A stretch of DNA of 64,000 nt, from the NCBI RefSeq assembly GCF_037038585.1, contig NC_092523.1, forward strand, positions 4,407,001 through 4,471,000, in the 5' to 3' direction. This DNA comes from Patagioenas fasciata (Eukaryota > Chordata > Aves > Columbiformes > Columbidae). The notes below the pieces were generated by a model. The model did not search any database and was not told the DNA's origin. It saw only the letters and a program-made list of their open reading frames with translations. Both the position numbers and the translations under genes were made by a program. Position 1 is the stretch's first letter. Every line of letters begins with the position of its first letter. Positions 24,754 to 36,912 of the stretch are shown piece by piece.

Positions 24754-27700
24754 GTATTTCTCTGGCTTTGACTTTTTTCCCCTCTCTTTTTTTTCCTTTC
24801 TCTCTCTATACCAAGTTATCACAGCTTAGAATTTAACTTAGAACATCTTGAAACACATCTCTTTAGTATATATTAAAACTATTTTTCATGTCAGGCCTTC
24901 TACAGAAAACACTTGCTGGATCAGTACTCCAACAAATAGAGACAAGGTTTTTAATTTCCAAGTTGTGCTGCCGGTTGGATAAGTATCTGTATTATCGCAG
25001 CTCAGTTTTTTAGTATCTCTGTTTCTATGTGATCTGAGAATAAACTACTTGGACTTTCTGTGTTTGTTTCCCTTGCCCATTGTGGCAGTTTCAGCTGAAG
25101 TTTTAGCCTGAAATTGCCACCGAAAACCCATTGTCTCCCTGGGGTCTTCGATTCCTGCAGAGACACCACCAACAATCTTAAAAGCAAGGAAAAAAGTGAA
25201 CTCAAGAGAATACAATGAGTTTTTAAAGTTGCATTACCATATAATAACTCTAAACTTTTTAAGAGAATAAAGCCCGTGACTATAAAGATGCAGTTATGTT
25301 TGCCCAGATCTTTCAGCATCCCTAAGGATTCCTCAGTTCTTCATTTCTAAGCTGGCATCATGAGGAAACCTCATTTTTGGAAGGTGGGTGATCATATTCA
25401 TTTTTTCTAGTTGAGCTATTCCAATTAGGTCTTGGAAATCACTGATTTTTGTTCTGACTTTGGCAATAAACTCTGTTGGTTTTTCTTTTCACCCAGGGAG
25501 CAAAAAGCCCAGTACAAAGGCGAGTGAAGATAGTCAATAGATTTTAATTTTCATAAACACAAGTTTTACATTTGCAGACTCTGCTTGCTGCTCTGCTGTT
25601 GTCTGTCTGTCTATCTGCATGGATAAATTCCTACATTGACAAGTGCAAGTGAAAGATAGACCAGAGGAGTTGGGTCTGCCTCTCCCCCTTGTGTGCTCAG
25701 GTGCACCAGGGTTTTTGTAGGGTATCCTGTTTGGTCCCACATGGAACCCATTTGAGACTTAATCTGTGTATCTATAAACGACAGCACAAGTTGCAAAACA
25801 GTGAGGGGCTTGAGCAATGACCTATGCAATTTTCTTTAGGCGTTTATGTGATGTTCCTCCTGTGTCTTCTGCAAGAGTGGCTACAGTTGGGACCTCAGGT
25901 AGATCCTTGGCAGGTTCTGTGTTTATAGGATCCATGATAAATCATTATGTTTTTTTTCTTCCCCAGGCTGTAAAAAAGATAACAGAAAATGATTGCACTA
26001 GGACTTCTTGGCTTTTGCATTTATAGACTCCTGAGCTATAAAAACATATATTTCAGGGGCACAGTCCGCAGCCCTGTAACAGACTTTATGCCATGGGCTG
26101 GGTTTACAGCACTAGATTGTAAGTGCTGTAACATACGCCATCAAATGCAGCTACATCTGGGGTTGAATATGGGAACTTGTGCTCCCCTGCTAAGTGCTGT
26201 ATAGGATGGACGTAGCATCATTCACACAGTGACACAGGCTGCTATTTTGATACATGTGAAATGAGTGCTGTCCATGAGCACATCTGATGCTTTATTATCC
26301 GTAAGACACAATCAGCAGCATCTACAGCTCCACAGGGAGAATTAGGCATGGGGCCGGGGGGGAGAGAAGTGTCTTTTTAATGAAGACTTAAGGCAGAATT
26401 CTGATCCAATTAAAAAAATCCATCCATAAAATATTAAACTAAACCCCATCACTGTTATAAAGTGTGAACAGGAATACCACAAGTTTCCTTGGGGAGATTT
26501 TTGAGACTTTTCCTCAGACAGGGCTGGTATGTCTCTGAGCCTTTTCTCCTCAGTCTTCCACAACATTATTTCTGAAAATGAAGAACAGAAAGAGATTGCG
26601 TTTGCAATATAGCTCTTACCACACTTGATACACTAATGCAGAATGCAATTAATACCATCAACTACAACTATTAGTGCTAAAAGAACAATGCCCAGGGGGC
26701 AGTCATATATGGATCTCAGCACCAGCTGATGACTTTAACATAGAAGGACTATTTTCTGATATTAACTAATTATGTGTTGCTCTAGGTATTTTCTCTCTTT
26801 TCTTGCAATGTAACATGTACCACAACAAGGATGTAAGCCTTTCATTTTTTCTGGTCTAGATCTCTAATATTAAAGCATAACCAGCACTAATAGGCTAATG
26901 TTAAACTTCGGCAGTTTGCAATTATCCTCATATTGAAGCCAAATATTTCCTGTGTGTACATCTTATTGCCTGTTCAACCTCATTTCTTACTTCCATTTTT
27001 AGTTCAATAAAATTCAGCAAAAAGTCCTTGGCTTTTATTTGCATTGGTTTTCCAAATAATGTGCACACATGACTGAAAGCACTGAATTATCACTCAATAG
27101 CAGATCCCTGACAACCACCAGTGGGATTCTCAGTTTGTCTCAGTTGCAAAATAAAACATGCTGGCTTGAACTGCTTTGGGTGGTGGTTTTTCTACATAAT
27201 TCAGTTTGGTTAAGAATAACCCAGCTATTATTATGAGTCTGTGAATTAAACCATCAAGCCACGTTGTTCAGGATGACTTTGTGTGATGTAACTTTCTGAA
27301 AGAACTGTATTGCTTCACTTGTCTAAGATTTCGTGGTAGAAAATCCCAACTGATCAACCCGAACAATGTCAGTACCCCATACTTCCCACTCAAGGATACA
27401 ATTTATATGCGTATTTGGTATGTAATGTATGAATTTATGCAATCATGAGGACCCCAAACACTATCCTTATATGTGGGTGATTAAATACGGGGTATTAGTC
27501 TGGAACTAAATGTTACAGAGAAGACCTGCAAGGCTGGACCCCAGCTTCACACATTTCCAGTGCGGAAGAAACTCTAAAGCAACCCGTCTTACATCACTTT
27601 AGGTTCACCTTTCCCTTCTTTTTAAACCAGTCCCTTCACCTCAATCAATAATTTCTCATGCTTGTTTCTGGGTGTCATTTGTTCTACCTCCTCCTGGCAC

Positions 27701-28334
27701 CCAGACATCCTGAACTAAGACAGGGCTATTCATCTTCCTGCATTGCAGTTCTGAATAAGGGAACCTAACAACTTTAATATTTATTGGCAGTTTAGATTCA
27801 CCTAAACACAATTGAGTCACTAAAGAGTATCCAGATACTGCTTTTCTATATATTTTGGGAAGGTTTCTTATCTCTTTCATGTGTTCAGGGTCAGGCTGAA
27901 TGAAGCGGGTGTTTTGTTATTGATTCCAAGAGGCCTCTAGTTTGGCTGTCGCTCCCTTGATAAAAGCAATATCACATTTTCAAAATGTAATGACATAAAC
28001 ACGCTTTTATCGCATGGCTTATCATCCTCCTCTCTACCCTATGTACTTTTTGTGTAATAGGTTTTGCACCAGTGCCCAAACCTGAAGAAAGATAAACAGA
28101 GCAGGAGTTAAAGCAACACCATGAGCTGCTTCACATGGCAGTGAGACTCTGAAGGTGATGCAGAATTCACAGCACTGTGGAGATTAATTCAGTCCTTCCA
28201 CTGGCAAAAAAAGAGATTTCTTCCCTTGTCTTTTCATTGCCTTAATCTGACTCCCATCACCAATCTCTGCTGCCCTTTTACCAGAAATCTACCCAAAGAT
28301 GCTCGTTGTCATGCTGTGCCATGGACCGTTTTAC
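24754..28334. other. 3.6 kb without a recognisable gene
   Basis: Unclassified AT-rich DNA with open frames up to 105 codons and no motif. It contains a short near-perfect hairpin at 25082-25120 (described under findings). No CR1 or LTR is seen. Confidence 0.5.
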
Positions 28335-28492
28335 ACCTCTGTCCTGGTTTTGTTAAAAACAAGTTTCTCTTTTAGAGAATTTGCCTGTCAGCTAAAGCTT
28401 TCATATTAGCTGCATTTTCCTGGAAAATCAGATACAAGTTTTGGCAAACACAGCAATGGAATGCGAGGCTATTGATAACGAATTCATGCACA

Positions 28493-28502
28493 TCTCGCGA
28501 GA
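28493..28502 (+). promoter_or_regulatory. TCTCGCGAGA palindrome in LTR U3
   Basis: A perfect 10-bp CGCG-containing palindrome 81 bp upstream of the LTR TATA box. This exact word is the established binding motif of BANP and was earlier linked to ZBTB33/Kaiso. Binding is blocked by CpG methylation, and the motif activates promoters. Whether it is active here is inference. Confidence 0.55.
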
Positions 28503-28573
28503 GGGGCAATGGGAAACAGGTGACCAAGAAACTGACCAACAGAGTATAACATCCCATTCATATGAATACTTCA

Positions 28574-28581
28574 TATAAAAG
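28574..28581 (+). promoter_or_regulatory. LTR TATA box
   Basis: TATAAAAG in the middle of the solo LTR, preceded 6 bp upstream by the 12-bp palindrome ATTCATATGAAT. A start site would be expected near 28604. This is the U3/R arrangement expected of an LTR promoter. Confidence 0.6.
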
Positions 28582-28987
28582 TGGGAGATCATGAGGATCT
28601 TGTCTCTTTTTTCCTTATGGCCAACATTAGGAGAGGACCTTGCGAGTCATCCCTGTGAACTGAGGACTATTGACAGACTGAATCCAGCTCCGGTTGGCTG
28701 CAGAGTCCAGTCCAGGACTTCGGGTGCTGGCTCTGCAGTTGCTGGGACTTTCAAGATTGGTTTTGTATATTTTGTATTATTTTCTCTATTCTTACTAGTA
28801 GCAGTAGTAAAACATTTTTAATCTTTCCAACTCTCTTCTCTCTGTCCTTCTTTCCCTCCCGGTCGCCTGTCCTGAGTGGGAAGGGGGGAGAGGGAGGGGC
28901 TGAAGGGGGAAGCGGGGGGGAGAGGAGGTTAACAATACATCTGCCAGGGCTTTATTGTCACCCCGCAATCAAAACCTCGACAACCTC

Positions 28988-29214
28988 AAAGTCTCCCTTC
29001 TCCTTTTCTGACTGACCTTCACTTCTCCCTGTCCAACAGAATGAATATTGTAGCATTTACTGGCTGTATTTACAGTGTCATGAAAGATATCTTGCTGAGA
29101 GACATATGTTCCCTGGTATGTTTCTGTTTAGGGTAATGGGAACCCATTGTGCAAGAATATATCCCCCTTTTCTATCCTGTGCCCTTGTCTTCCCTTTGTG
29201 TCTCACAGTGTTTT
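28988..29214. other. no gene recognised
   Basis: Short unclassified stretch after the LTR. Confidence 0.5.
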
Positions 29215-29300
29215 CATTAAGCTGTAATTTGGAAGCTCTGTAAGACAGGGATATATCTATCTTTGGTCCTATAAAGTACTTTATAATGTGTTATAAAGAC
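29215..29300 (+). mobile_element. possible old SINE/L2-like 3' end
   Basis: The words GGAAGCTCTGTAAGACAGGG and then CTATAAAGTACTTTATAATG resemble the GTAAGCTCTTTGGGGCAGGG...TACAGCGCCTAGCACAATG ending shared by ancient amniote CORE-SINE/L2-type elements. The match is by memory and decayed. Confidence 0.25.
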
Positions 29301-30598
29301 AGACACAAATTTTGCAAATCAATCTGCTGGCGTTTCACCAATACACTGGAGGTAAGTTAACAGTGAGCTCAGGAAATGCAGAGCTCTGTGAAATCTAGCT
29401 TGTTTTACTGAGATTTTTTTAATATGTCTTAAACCCAGTGCATTCAGTTCATGCCCATTTGAAAGACTTTCTAGGGCAGAGATGGATAGACTTTGAAAAC
29501 ATATTATTATGTCTTCCTTTTCTATTAATGCCATCAATGACATCATGTTATTCTCAACAGCAACTATGATTAGGTATATAAATCCCACACTGATCCAGAA
29601 AGGGGAAACTAGACCTTAGAAATACACCAATGTTTCATTGAGAGGATAAGGAAAGAAATAAAGAAGGAATAAAGAAGGAATAAGGCAGCTGGAGAGAAGA
29701 CGGAATATAGGAAAGTATATTTGTGGCCCAAAGAAGAGTATTAGGAAATGTCTAAGACTGCATGGAGATAGTGATCTACTAGAAAAAGATAAAGGCTAAC
29801 AGAGTCAATCCAAATTAGGAATTTAATTCAGACTAATGGTTTTTGTGTGACATTCAATGTACAAACCAACAATTCCAATATGTCATTTTTACATTCTTCA
29901 ACTTGCTCTCATAGAAAATCACAGGAACTGAGCTTGAGAAAATTCAAGGGTATAACAAATCCAACCAACAATGCTTCCAACAAACTCAACCTGCTGGACA
30001 GGGGAAAAGAGGGGTAAAAATTACCTCGCCTGTCTTCTGTTTGAATTATTTGATTTCCACTGAGACACATCCACCATGAATTTTGCTTTGGAAAAGGAAA
30101 ACAGAAAATAAACACAGGAGGCAGGGAAGATGTGTGCTTTGGTCTCTTGTCTCCTGGGATATCATTGCATGAAATCCATCATGCTTCAGCTTGAGCTGCT
30201 CTGACTGCAGACTAAAAACCTCTTGAGCTATACCTGACCACTGCAGATTCTGTCAGGTGCAGAGCTGAAAGGTAAATAGGGCCCCTCGCTGACCAGGGCA
30301 AACTTGCACAAAGAGAAGAAGAACACAGTTCATTAGGCTGAAAATCAACTATCAGTTACGTTATAGAAAAGGGAAGGGAAGGTAGATTTTCTGGTCATCT
30401 TTGGGTCCATAGTACTGATAGTTTCCTTACCAGGCTGACCAGATCTGTCTCATTGGGATTCCTTTGCATTGTCTTTTGGTCTGTTAATATCTGTACATTC
30501 TATCTCTTAATGTTAACTCAAAAATATCAATGGAAAAACACTTCTTGGTCTTTCTGGAATGACACTGAGCACAGTGAGAGCACATTTTGCCTCATATC
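29301..30598. other. no gene recognised
   Basis: Unclassified. A GAG|GTAAGT donor-like match occurs at about 29347-29355 without an identifiable upstream exon. Confidence 0.5.
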
Positions 30599-30842
30599 TC
30601 AATATAATCAATATAAATAACATAATAACATCTAATATAATAATATAATGCAATTCTAATATAATAATCTATAATAACATATTAGTGTAACAATATATTA
30701 TTAATAATTAATAGGATGATTCATCACAATATAATTATAATTATTACAGATTATGATGTAATAATATATAATATAATGTAGCAAAATATAATATTATTAA
30801 TATTGTCTATTATATATTACTATATTTATGTATTAATACTAG
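30599..30842. repeat. AT island of TAATA/TATAA words
   Basis: About 245 bp composed almost wholly of A and T in irregular AATATAAT, TAATAATA and ATTATTAAT words. G and C are a small minority. It has no strict period, so it is low-complexity AT-rich sequence and not a tandem array. Confidence 0.85.
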
Positions 30843-32012
30843 TGTAGAAATAACATATGCATTTTTTGATATGACAGTCACATCTGTGTCCTCTACGTGT
30901 TTGTATTTTCTCCAGAGCCTTCTCTTCATAACCTACATGCCCCATTGGGTGTTACTGTAACATTGCTGATAGAGATTTTGAAAAGTTCTAGCAAGTGTGC
31001 TAAAAAGAGTGCTAATATAGCCAATGTCAGAGGTAATGGGGGTCTGCACAAGAGGGAGGTGAAATTCAGGCTGGAGAAGTGAGATTGCAACAATTAAAAG
31101 GGAGAGGAAAGCATGAAGAAATGAAATCAATCTGCAAAGAAGGGCAGGGAGGGACACCTTTTAAATTTATTAGCAATTTACAAGTGCCTCCAGCCTCTCT
31201 GGTAGCATTAAACGTGGCTACTAGATTCCTCAGCGTGTTCATGTTCTGCGGAGTGACACATTAATTAATACTAAATATCTAATTCATGTTCTGCCTCAGC
31301 TTTCAAGGCACATTATAAATATTGGCAAGAAAGATCATTAAAAACAACACAGATCGAATGTTCAGCTTGATTTGTAGAAATTGCCTAGTAGCAAAGGTCC
31401 TCTGAAGATGGATGAGTTTGTTAAAAGGAAAGGAAGATTTCAAATATCATTTTGTAAGGAAATGAATAGCTCCCTCCTACCTCTGCAATGTGGCCACAAA
31501 CACATGCATACAGATCAAAGGAAAGAAAAATAAAGAATAAAGCTTTTCTCATTATCATGGGAAGCTCACACACCACTGAAAACTAACATGTGTTTAGTGT
31601 TGTCTCTTGAGAGAAATTTTTCAAGGGCTGGACCACAATTACCAGCAATTTCTCACACTCCTCTATCGTCCTTTCTTGCATGTTGCTCTCTGCTTCACCA
31701 CATGCTGACCAGTTTCTATCTCTTCCCCCTGACTCTGATGGTCAGGCTGAAATTCAACAGCAGGACACAAGAAAACTGCCATTTTTCTTTCCTGGGACAT
31801 TGTATAATTAGAAGCCTTTTGGTTTAAGATATTTTAAATCAGATGATAAAACATATGATACATTTAAAAGGAGATTTTTAGATGACCTAGTAGACTTAGG
31901 AGAACATGTTCTTTTAACAGACAAGGAGGCATCTGTAAAGATAGATGGTTTTACACCTCTGATCTTGTTTTGAAGGTCTCCAGTTTCATAAAGCTGAAAG
32001 ATATTTAGGCTC
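30843..32012. other. no gene recognised
   Basis: Unclassified AT-rich sequence with open frames under 80 codons. No known element is seen. Confidence 0.5.
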
Positions 32013-32720
32013 AGAGTCACAGAATTACTGTATCACAAAATCACAGAATGGCTGAGGTTGGAAAGGACCTCTGGAGACACGTTGTCCAATACCCCTGCTC
32101 AAGCAGGACCACTTAGAGCACTTGTCCAGGTCCATGCCCTGATGACTTTTTAATCTCCAAGGATGGAGATTCCACAACATCCCTGGGCAACCTGTGCCAA
32201 TTCTTGGTCACCCTCACAGTTAAAAGTGTTTCCTGATGTTCAGAGGGACCATCCTGTGTCTTAGTGCCCACAAGCCTCTGGTCCAACAGCATCAATGATA
32301 AGAACCTGGCTCCTTGCACCTTCCTTCCAGGTATTTATATACATTGATGGGAGTCCCTCCTCTAGGTTAATCAGTCACATCTCTCTCACCTTTTCCTCAT
32401 AGCAGAGATGCTCCAGTCCCGTCATCATTCTAGTGTCTCTATGTCTATAGACAGAGCCCAGAACTGGACACAGTACTCCAGGTGTGGCTTCACCAGTAGA
32501 GGTGAAGAATCAAAGAATCACCTGCCTCAACCTACTGAAAAAACTCTTCCTAATGCAGCCCAAGATGATTCTGTCTGTCTTTGCAGCAAGGACACACTGC
32601 TGGCTTATGGCCAACTTGGTGTCCACCAGGACCACCAGGTCCTTCTCTGCCAAGCTGCTTTGGGCTGGGTGGCCCCCAGTATCTCTAATTCCCATGAGAC
32701 CAGTTGCAGCATGTTTTAGA
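32013..32720 (-). mobile_element. CR1, about 0.7 kb of the 3' part (minus strand)
   Basis: The left end carries the CR1 tail (TCACAGAATTACTG, AATCACAGAATGGCTGAGGT). It then runs GGTTGGAAAGGACCTCTGGA, CCAAGGATGGAGATTCCACA, CCCTGGGCAACCTGTGCCAA, AACTGGACACAGTACTCCAG and, at the right, CACACTGCTGGCTTATGGCC and GTCCACCAGGACCACCAGGT. On the coding strand the right part corresponds to the extreme C-terminal region of CR1 ORF2, which is stop-riddled here. A small AATCAAAGAATC duplication near 32508-32520 interrupts the alignment. Confidence 0.93.
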
Positions 32721-32732
32721 GTTTCACAGAAA

Positions 32733-32812
32733 ACAAAACAAAACAGAAAAAAACCACCACAAACAAACAAAAAACAAAAAAATAAACAAAAACTAAAATA
32801 AACACAACCTGA
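32733..32812 (+). repeat. A-rich (AAAC)n-like simple repeat
   Basis: Degenerate AAAAC/AACAAAC words directly downstream of the CR1 fragment, for example AAACAAAACAAAACAG and ACAAACAAACAAAAAACAAA. Confidence 0.8.
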
Positions 32813-35800
32813 TGCATTTTAAACCGTGTGGAACTACTTTTTATTATTATTATTGTTACAGAGAGTTCACATAAGAGACTCTCTAACATCTCATTTGGTA
32901 AGACTGTCAAAAAATTTAAAGGATATTTAGACTCCTCATTTTAAAAATAATAAATGCTCACACCCTCATTATTTTCATTTATGTGTCATTCCTTGCAACC
33001 TTTCACTCTTCTTTCTCCATAAAGTCTCTCTTCCTATCTTCCCATTGGGCTTTATGAAAGTGCCGTAGTACATAAAGTGTGAATTTTAGTACCATTTGGA
33101 TAATATTTCCCTTCTCCAATTATGCGACAGATATTTTCCCAAGACAATGTAAAATAACACAGTTCTTCAGATGACAGTCTGGCAACAGCTCAAAATCTGG
33201 GAAGGAAAGACAGAGAATCCTTTAGGGAAACTGATGGAAATGTCAAGGATATAGAAGGAAAGAGATAACATCTCCATTGCTGAGACATGCTCACCAACTG
33301 ATGGGTTACATTTGGCTGTGGATAGAAATGATTGCATAGATGTTGCACGTCATACAGAAAATGGATGTGCCTGCCCACTCTGGAATATCACTCTTGTGGC
33401 TTTTAAAACACCACAGAAGCTTTATCACAAAGCCATCCGTGACTTTGACACCAGTGCTAAATACGCTGCTACAAAACCCAAAATCAATAGGCTGGAAGGA
33501 GAATCAATCCTTCAAACCAGCACTGGCTGTCATAGTCACCATTGTGTGACCACATCCTTGTAGCTACGTCTGCCAATGATCCGTGCAGAAAACTTCCCTG
33601 TCAGAAACACTGAGATGTTCTGCATGAATCAGAGGCCAGAACACAGTCAATTATTTGCCTTGCAACCTATTTCAGGCTTTGAAACGTGGAGAACCAAAAA
33701 TAGTGAATAGAGCTGCCCTGAAAATCAAACACACCTTTACTTTTAAAGAGCACTTGGAGGTTTCTTGATTAAAGTGCTGTTTAAATGTTAAATACAATTA
33801 CATCTACATTTTTTGGGAAGGTTTATACTAATAATACTATTTTTATTTTCCAGAAAGGTTGCAGAATCAAAGCTTTCATTATCTGCAACCACTTAAGATA
33901 CCAAGTTACTTTTGCTAAAGAGGGAGTGATGGCTTTGGTGTCTGGGCTAGGATCCAAATGAGTAATTACATTCTGCAAGCCTACATTTCTCCTCAAGTTA
34001 TATGTTAGATGAAGTTTTTTTGACTTAGCAATGTTTCTTTTTAAAGACTGTCTTCCAAACCAGAGGCAGCAGCATTTCACTGATGGGCAAAATCAATTCT
34101 ATGTAAACATAATTTGAATAAATCAAGTGCTTTGTGATTTTCAAAATGCAATGGTCACTCCAATTCATGCTTTTCATTTGTTACGTGTATGGAATGAAAA
34201 CCTGTAATGCAAACAAAACAAAAATCCATCAAATCTTTTATTTCAGGGAACAACCTAAGTACAGGCAATGAGGAAAAATGCCTTGGGCAATTCACATTTA
34301 TTTTCAAGTGTTTTGCTCATAAACAGCTTTTAATGAAATGGCATTTAAACTGAGTATGATGCATATAAAAATAAAACAGCTATTCACCTGCTGAAAATCC
34401 CATTAACAAAACTCCAAATAAGATGAACCAAAATTAATAAATCTGTGAACTTCCTTGAGATAGATTTTAGAAGTCTCCATTTCAGTAAATAATTAATTGG
34501 TATGAGTTTTTGCTTCTGTTCAGAAAGATATACTCTTACAGCATAGACTAAATGTGCTTTACTAACTAATGGTTCTCAGTGCATCAAAGCTGAGAGGTGG
34601 TAAGGCGGAAGAGCTGAAATGAATAAGTAAAAGGCAACGGAGATATTGTCAGGTTATACTAAGGTGCTTGCAAATCAAATCCTGAACTTAAAATATAATT
34701 CTGTTCACAGCACACGGTTCAGAGAGTTTCTGTTTGCAATCTGTGGAACATTACTCCGTACTATGTCGCTATGTCCAATGTTTTATTTCAGATGAGTAGC
34801 TATAGTCAAAAATACAGCGAGGAGTTTTCGTTCATTGTTTTTCTCATAAACGATCCTCTTTCTTACAATTAAGAAAGGGAAAGCTGCTCATACATTCCTC
34901 CTATGGACAGAAAACTCCATCCCTTTTTAGGATGGGATCCATACACATAGCCCACAAGGAAGAAAAAAAAAAGAAAAAAAGGAAAGGAAAGAAATGAAAT
35001 AAAAACCAAAGCAAAACAAACCCCCCCAAAAAAACAAAAACCAACAAAAATAAGCTTGTGGTAAGAGAATAACTCCTTTCACAAGTGTGCTGTCTGCACC
35101 AGGCGTTTCTCCATGGCAGGGGTGGTCTTGCTTTATTCCTGCTCACCTTGGATGTTCTGGCACCCCACTCATCCCCATTCAACCTCCACTCAAGCCAGGA
35201 GCATATTGTTTTTTTGGAGTAATATCCGAATGACTCTACCCACTAGCACTGTGATACTGTTTTGCTGTTTTGGTTGGACTAAAATCTTGGAAGATAAGCA
35301 GAATAAATCATAAACAATGTCATTACTGCACAGTAGTTCTTACCAGGCAAAACCTTGTTATTGCAAGATATTGATTAGATCAGCCAAGTCTCTTATAGCT
35401 TAAAGGATTTTTCATCATTTACAGTAATTACAGTGTCTTCCTGACTGGTAAAGGTATCTCTGAACTCCCTGAAGGACGTCCTGCATCATTATCACAAGCG
35501 AGTGATGATTTCCCAGTTACTTTTGTGAAGTGAGGATTTTGTCCACTTTAAGAAGTGGAGAGCGTTTTATATTTAAAAACATATTTCTGTGGGTTCTGTT
35601 ATCCCAAACCAGCTGAGTGCCATGGGGAGCAGCAGATGGGAGAACGGGGCCACTGTGCTCACTTTCCACATTGCATAACCTGGCATACATCTGTTCCCCA
35701 GCTGCAGGGACAACCCACATGTGGTTTTGGTCACATTAAGTCTGGAGTCAGATATGCAGAGACATTCCAAGTTCCCTCAGTGCTGTGACTGAGATAAAAA

Positions 35801-36113
35801 CACTGCTGCTTGTTTCTGCTCTGCATGTGGATTAAGGTTCATTAAGGTACATTTCCACTCAGGAAAAGTGCCCATTTTCTCTGAATGAATAAGTGTTTTT
35901 CTTGTCATTTCAGACACAAACCTAACTGTATAATCATTGTATAATAATTACTTACTTTTTTTTTTTTTTTTACAAAGCAATCAAGGGCTAGCACTCTTAT
36001 AGTAAACAAGTTTATCAAAGGAGCAATCACAGTGAGTCATTTTCATTCATCTAAATGACAGGCGCTGACATAGAATACACCTTGGGACATCTTTTCACTA
36101 TTAGTGAAGAGAT
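32813..36113. other. 3.3 kb without a recognisable gene; A-rich patch at 34963-35055
   Basis: Open frames up to 93 codons without motifs. A purine-rich then A/C-rich simple patch lies at 34963-35055, including a C7 run, and a T-run of about 18 lies near 35957-35974. A block around 34240-34420 is AT-rich with TAAT and ATTTATT words but is not classified. Confidence 0.5.
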
Positions 36114-36360
36114 TGAGAGAAAGAGGATAGATTTAAATTAGATTTAAATTCTTCACTGTGAGGGTGGTGAGGCACTGGAACAGGTTGTCCAGAGAGGTGT
36201 GGATGCCCCATCCCTGGCAGTGTTCAACACCAGGTTGGAAATGTCTTTGAGCAACCAGGTCTAGTGGAAGGTGTCCCCGATCATGGCAGGGGATTGGAAC
36301 TACATGATCTTTAAGGTCCCTTCCAACCCAAACGATTCTGTGATTCTATGATTGTATGAC
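36114..36360 (+). mobile_element. CR1 3' end (plus strand)
   Basis: A 5'-truncated CR1 of the same subfamily as 20548-20826. It shows GATTTAAATTAGATTTAAAT, GAGGGTGGTGAGGCACTGGA, TGTTCAACACCAGGTTGGAA and AAGGTCCCTTCCAACCCAAA, then a three-unit tail of ATTCTGTG/ATTCTATG/ATTGTATG. Confidence 0.93.
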
Positions 36361-36364
36361 TTTG

Positions 36365-36680
36365 TTTAAAGCTCACTGATGGCTCATCATGTCATTAATA
36401 GTTTTGTATTGGTACCTGCAAGACTGGGCTAATACTTAGTAAAATGCCCCTACTGGCATCTATGGTAGAGGATCAGGTCCTCTGGGTGTAACACCTCAGA
36501 TTCATTTCAGTGTGTGTCTTCTGACAAATAGATTATTTTATGAGTATGTTGAGGGGCATAGTGACTCTTCAGAGAAGTAAAATTGCACAATATTCCAAAT
36601 AATAGGAAAATAGCCAAAGTTTCAACTTCAAACACTTTTGTTCAGCTGTCAGTATCGTCCAAATCACGTAAAAAAACTAC
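36365..36680. other. no gene recognised
   Basis: Unclassified sequence between CR1 and a MIR. Confidence 0.5.
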
Positions 36681-36682
36681 AG

Positions 36683-36912
36683 TGAATCTGGACCCTTGAA
36701 TTCATCTGCTAGTCCTGGCAGGGATTTGCGATATGACCTTGGGCAAGATCAAGTTCAGATTTTCTGTACTTCAGCTTCCCTATTTGCAGAATAGTTATAA
36801 TAATTCTTACTCCACAAGAAGACCGTGGGGCTTAATTAACATCTATAAAGCACCTTGAAATCCTTAGATAAAAGGTTCTGTAAAAGGGCAAATGTAATTA
36901 CTGTTATTATAG
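36683..36912 (+). mobile_element. MIR SINE, near full length
   Basis: This is the clearest MIR of the window. A decayed tRNA-related head (GAATCTGGACCC ... CTGGCAGGG) is followed by the diagnostic TATGACCTTGGGCAAG. Next come TTCAGCTTCCCTATTTGCAG (the CTCAGTTTCCTCATCTGTAA equivalent), ATAGTTATAATAATTCTTAC, TTAATTAACATCTATAAAGC, and a tail ending GTAATTACTGTTATTAT. MIRs amplified before the mammal-bird split, so this copy marks DNA that has stayed in place for a very long time. Confidence 0.75.

Larger units (their letters stand above)
28335..28987 (+). mobile_element. solo ERVL-type LTR with 5-bp target duplication
   Basis: The LTR proper is 28340-28982 (643 bp). It starts TGTCCTGGTTTTGTTAAAAA and ends AAAACCTCGACA, giving the standard TG...CA termini. 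It is flanked by identical ACCTC at 28335-28339 and 28983-28987, a 5-bp duplication typical of ERVL-class insertions. In U3 order there are a perfect TCTCGCGAGA palindrome (28493-28502), an E-box CAGGTG (about 28518), a perfect 12-bp palindrome ATTCATATGAAT (28556-28567) and a TATA box TATAAAAG (28574-28581). A G-run cluster lies in the 3' part (28878-28920). There is no internal retroviral sequence or second LTR, so it is a recombined solo LTR. Exact duplications suggest it is relatively young. The family name is not asserted. Confidence 0.88.

Noticed and set aside
24517..24836. Leu-Pro-Ser and Lys-Glu-Gly repeat frames
   Set aside because: Artefact of the TTCC/TCCC tetranucleotide tract.
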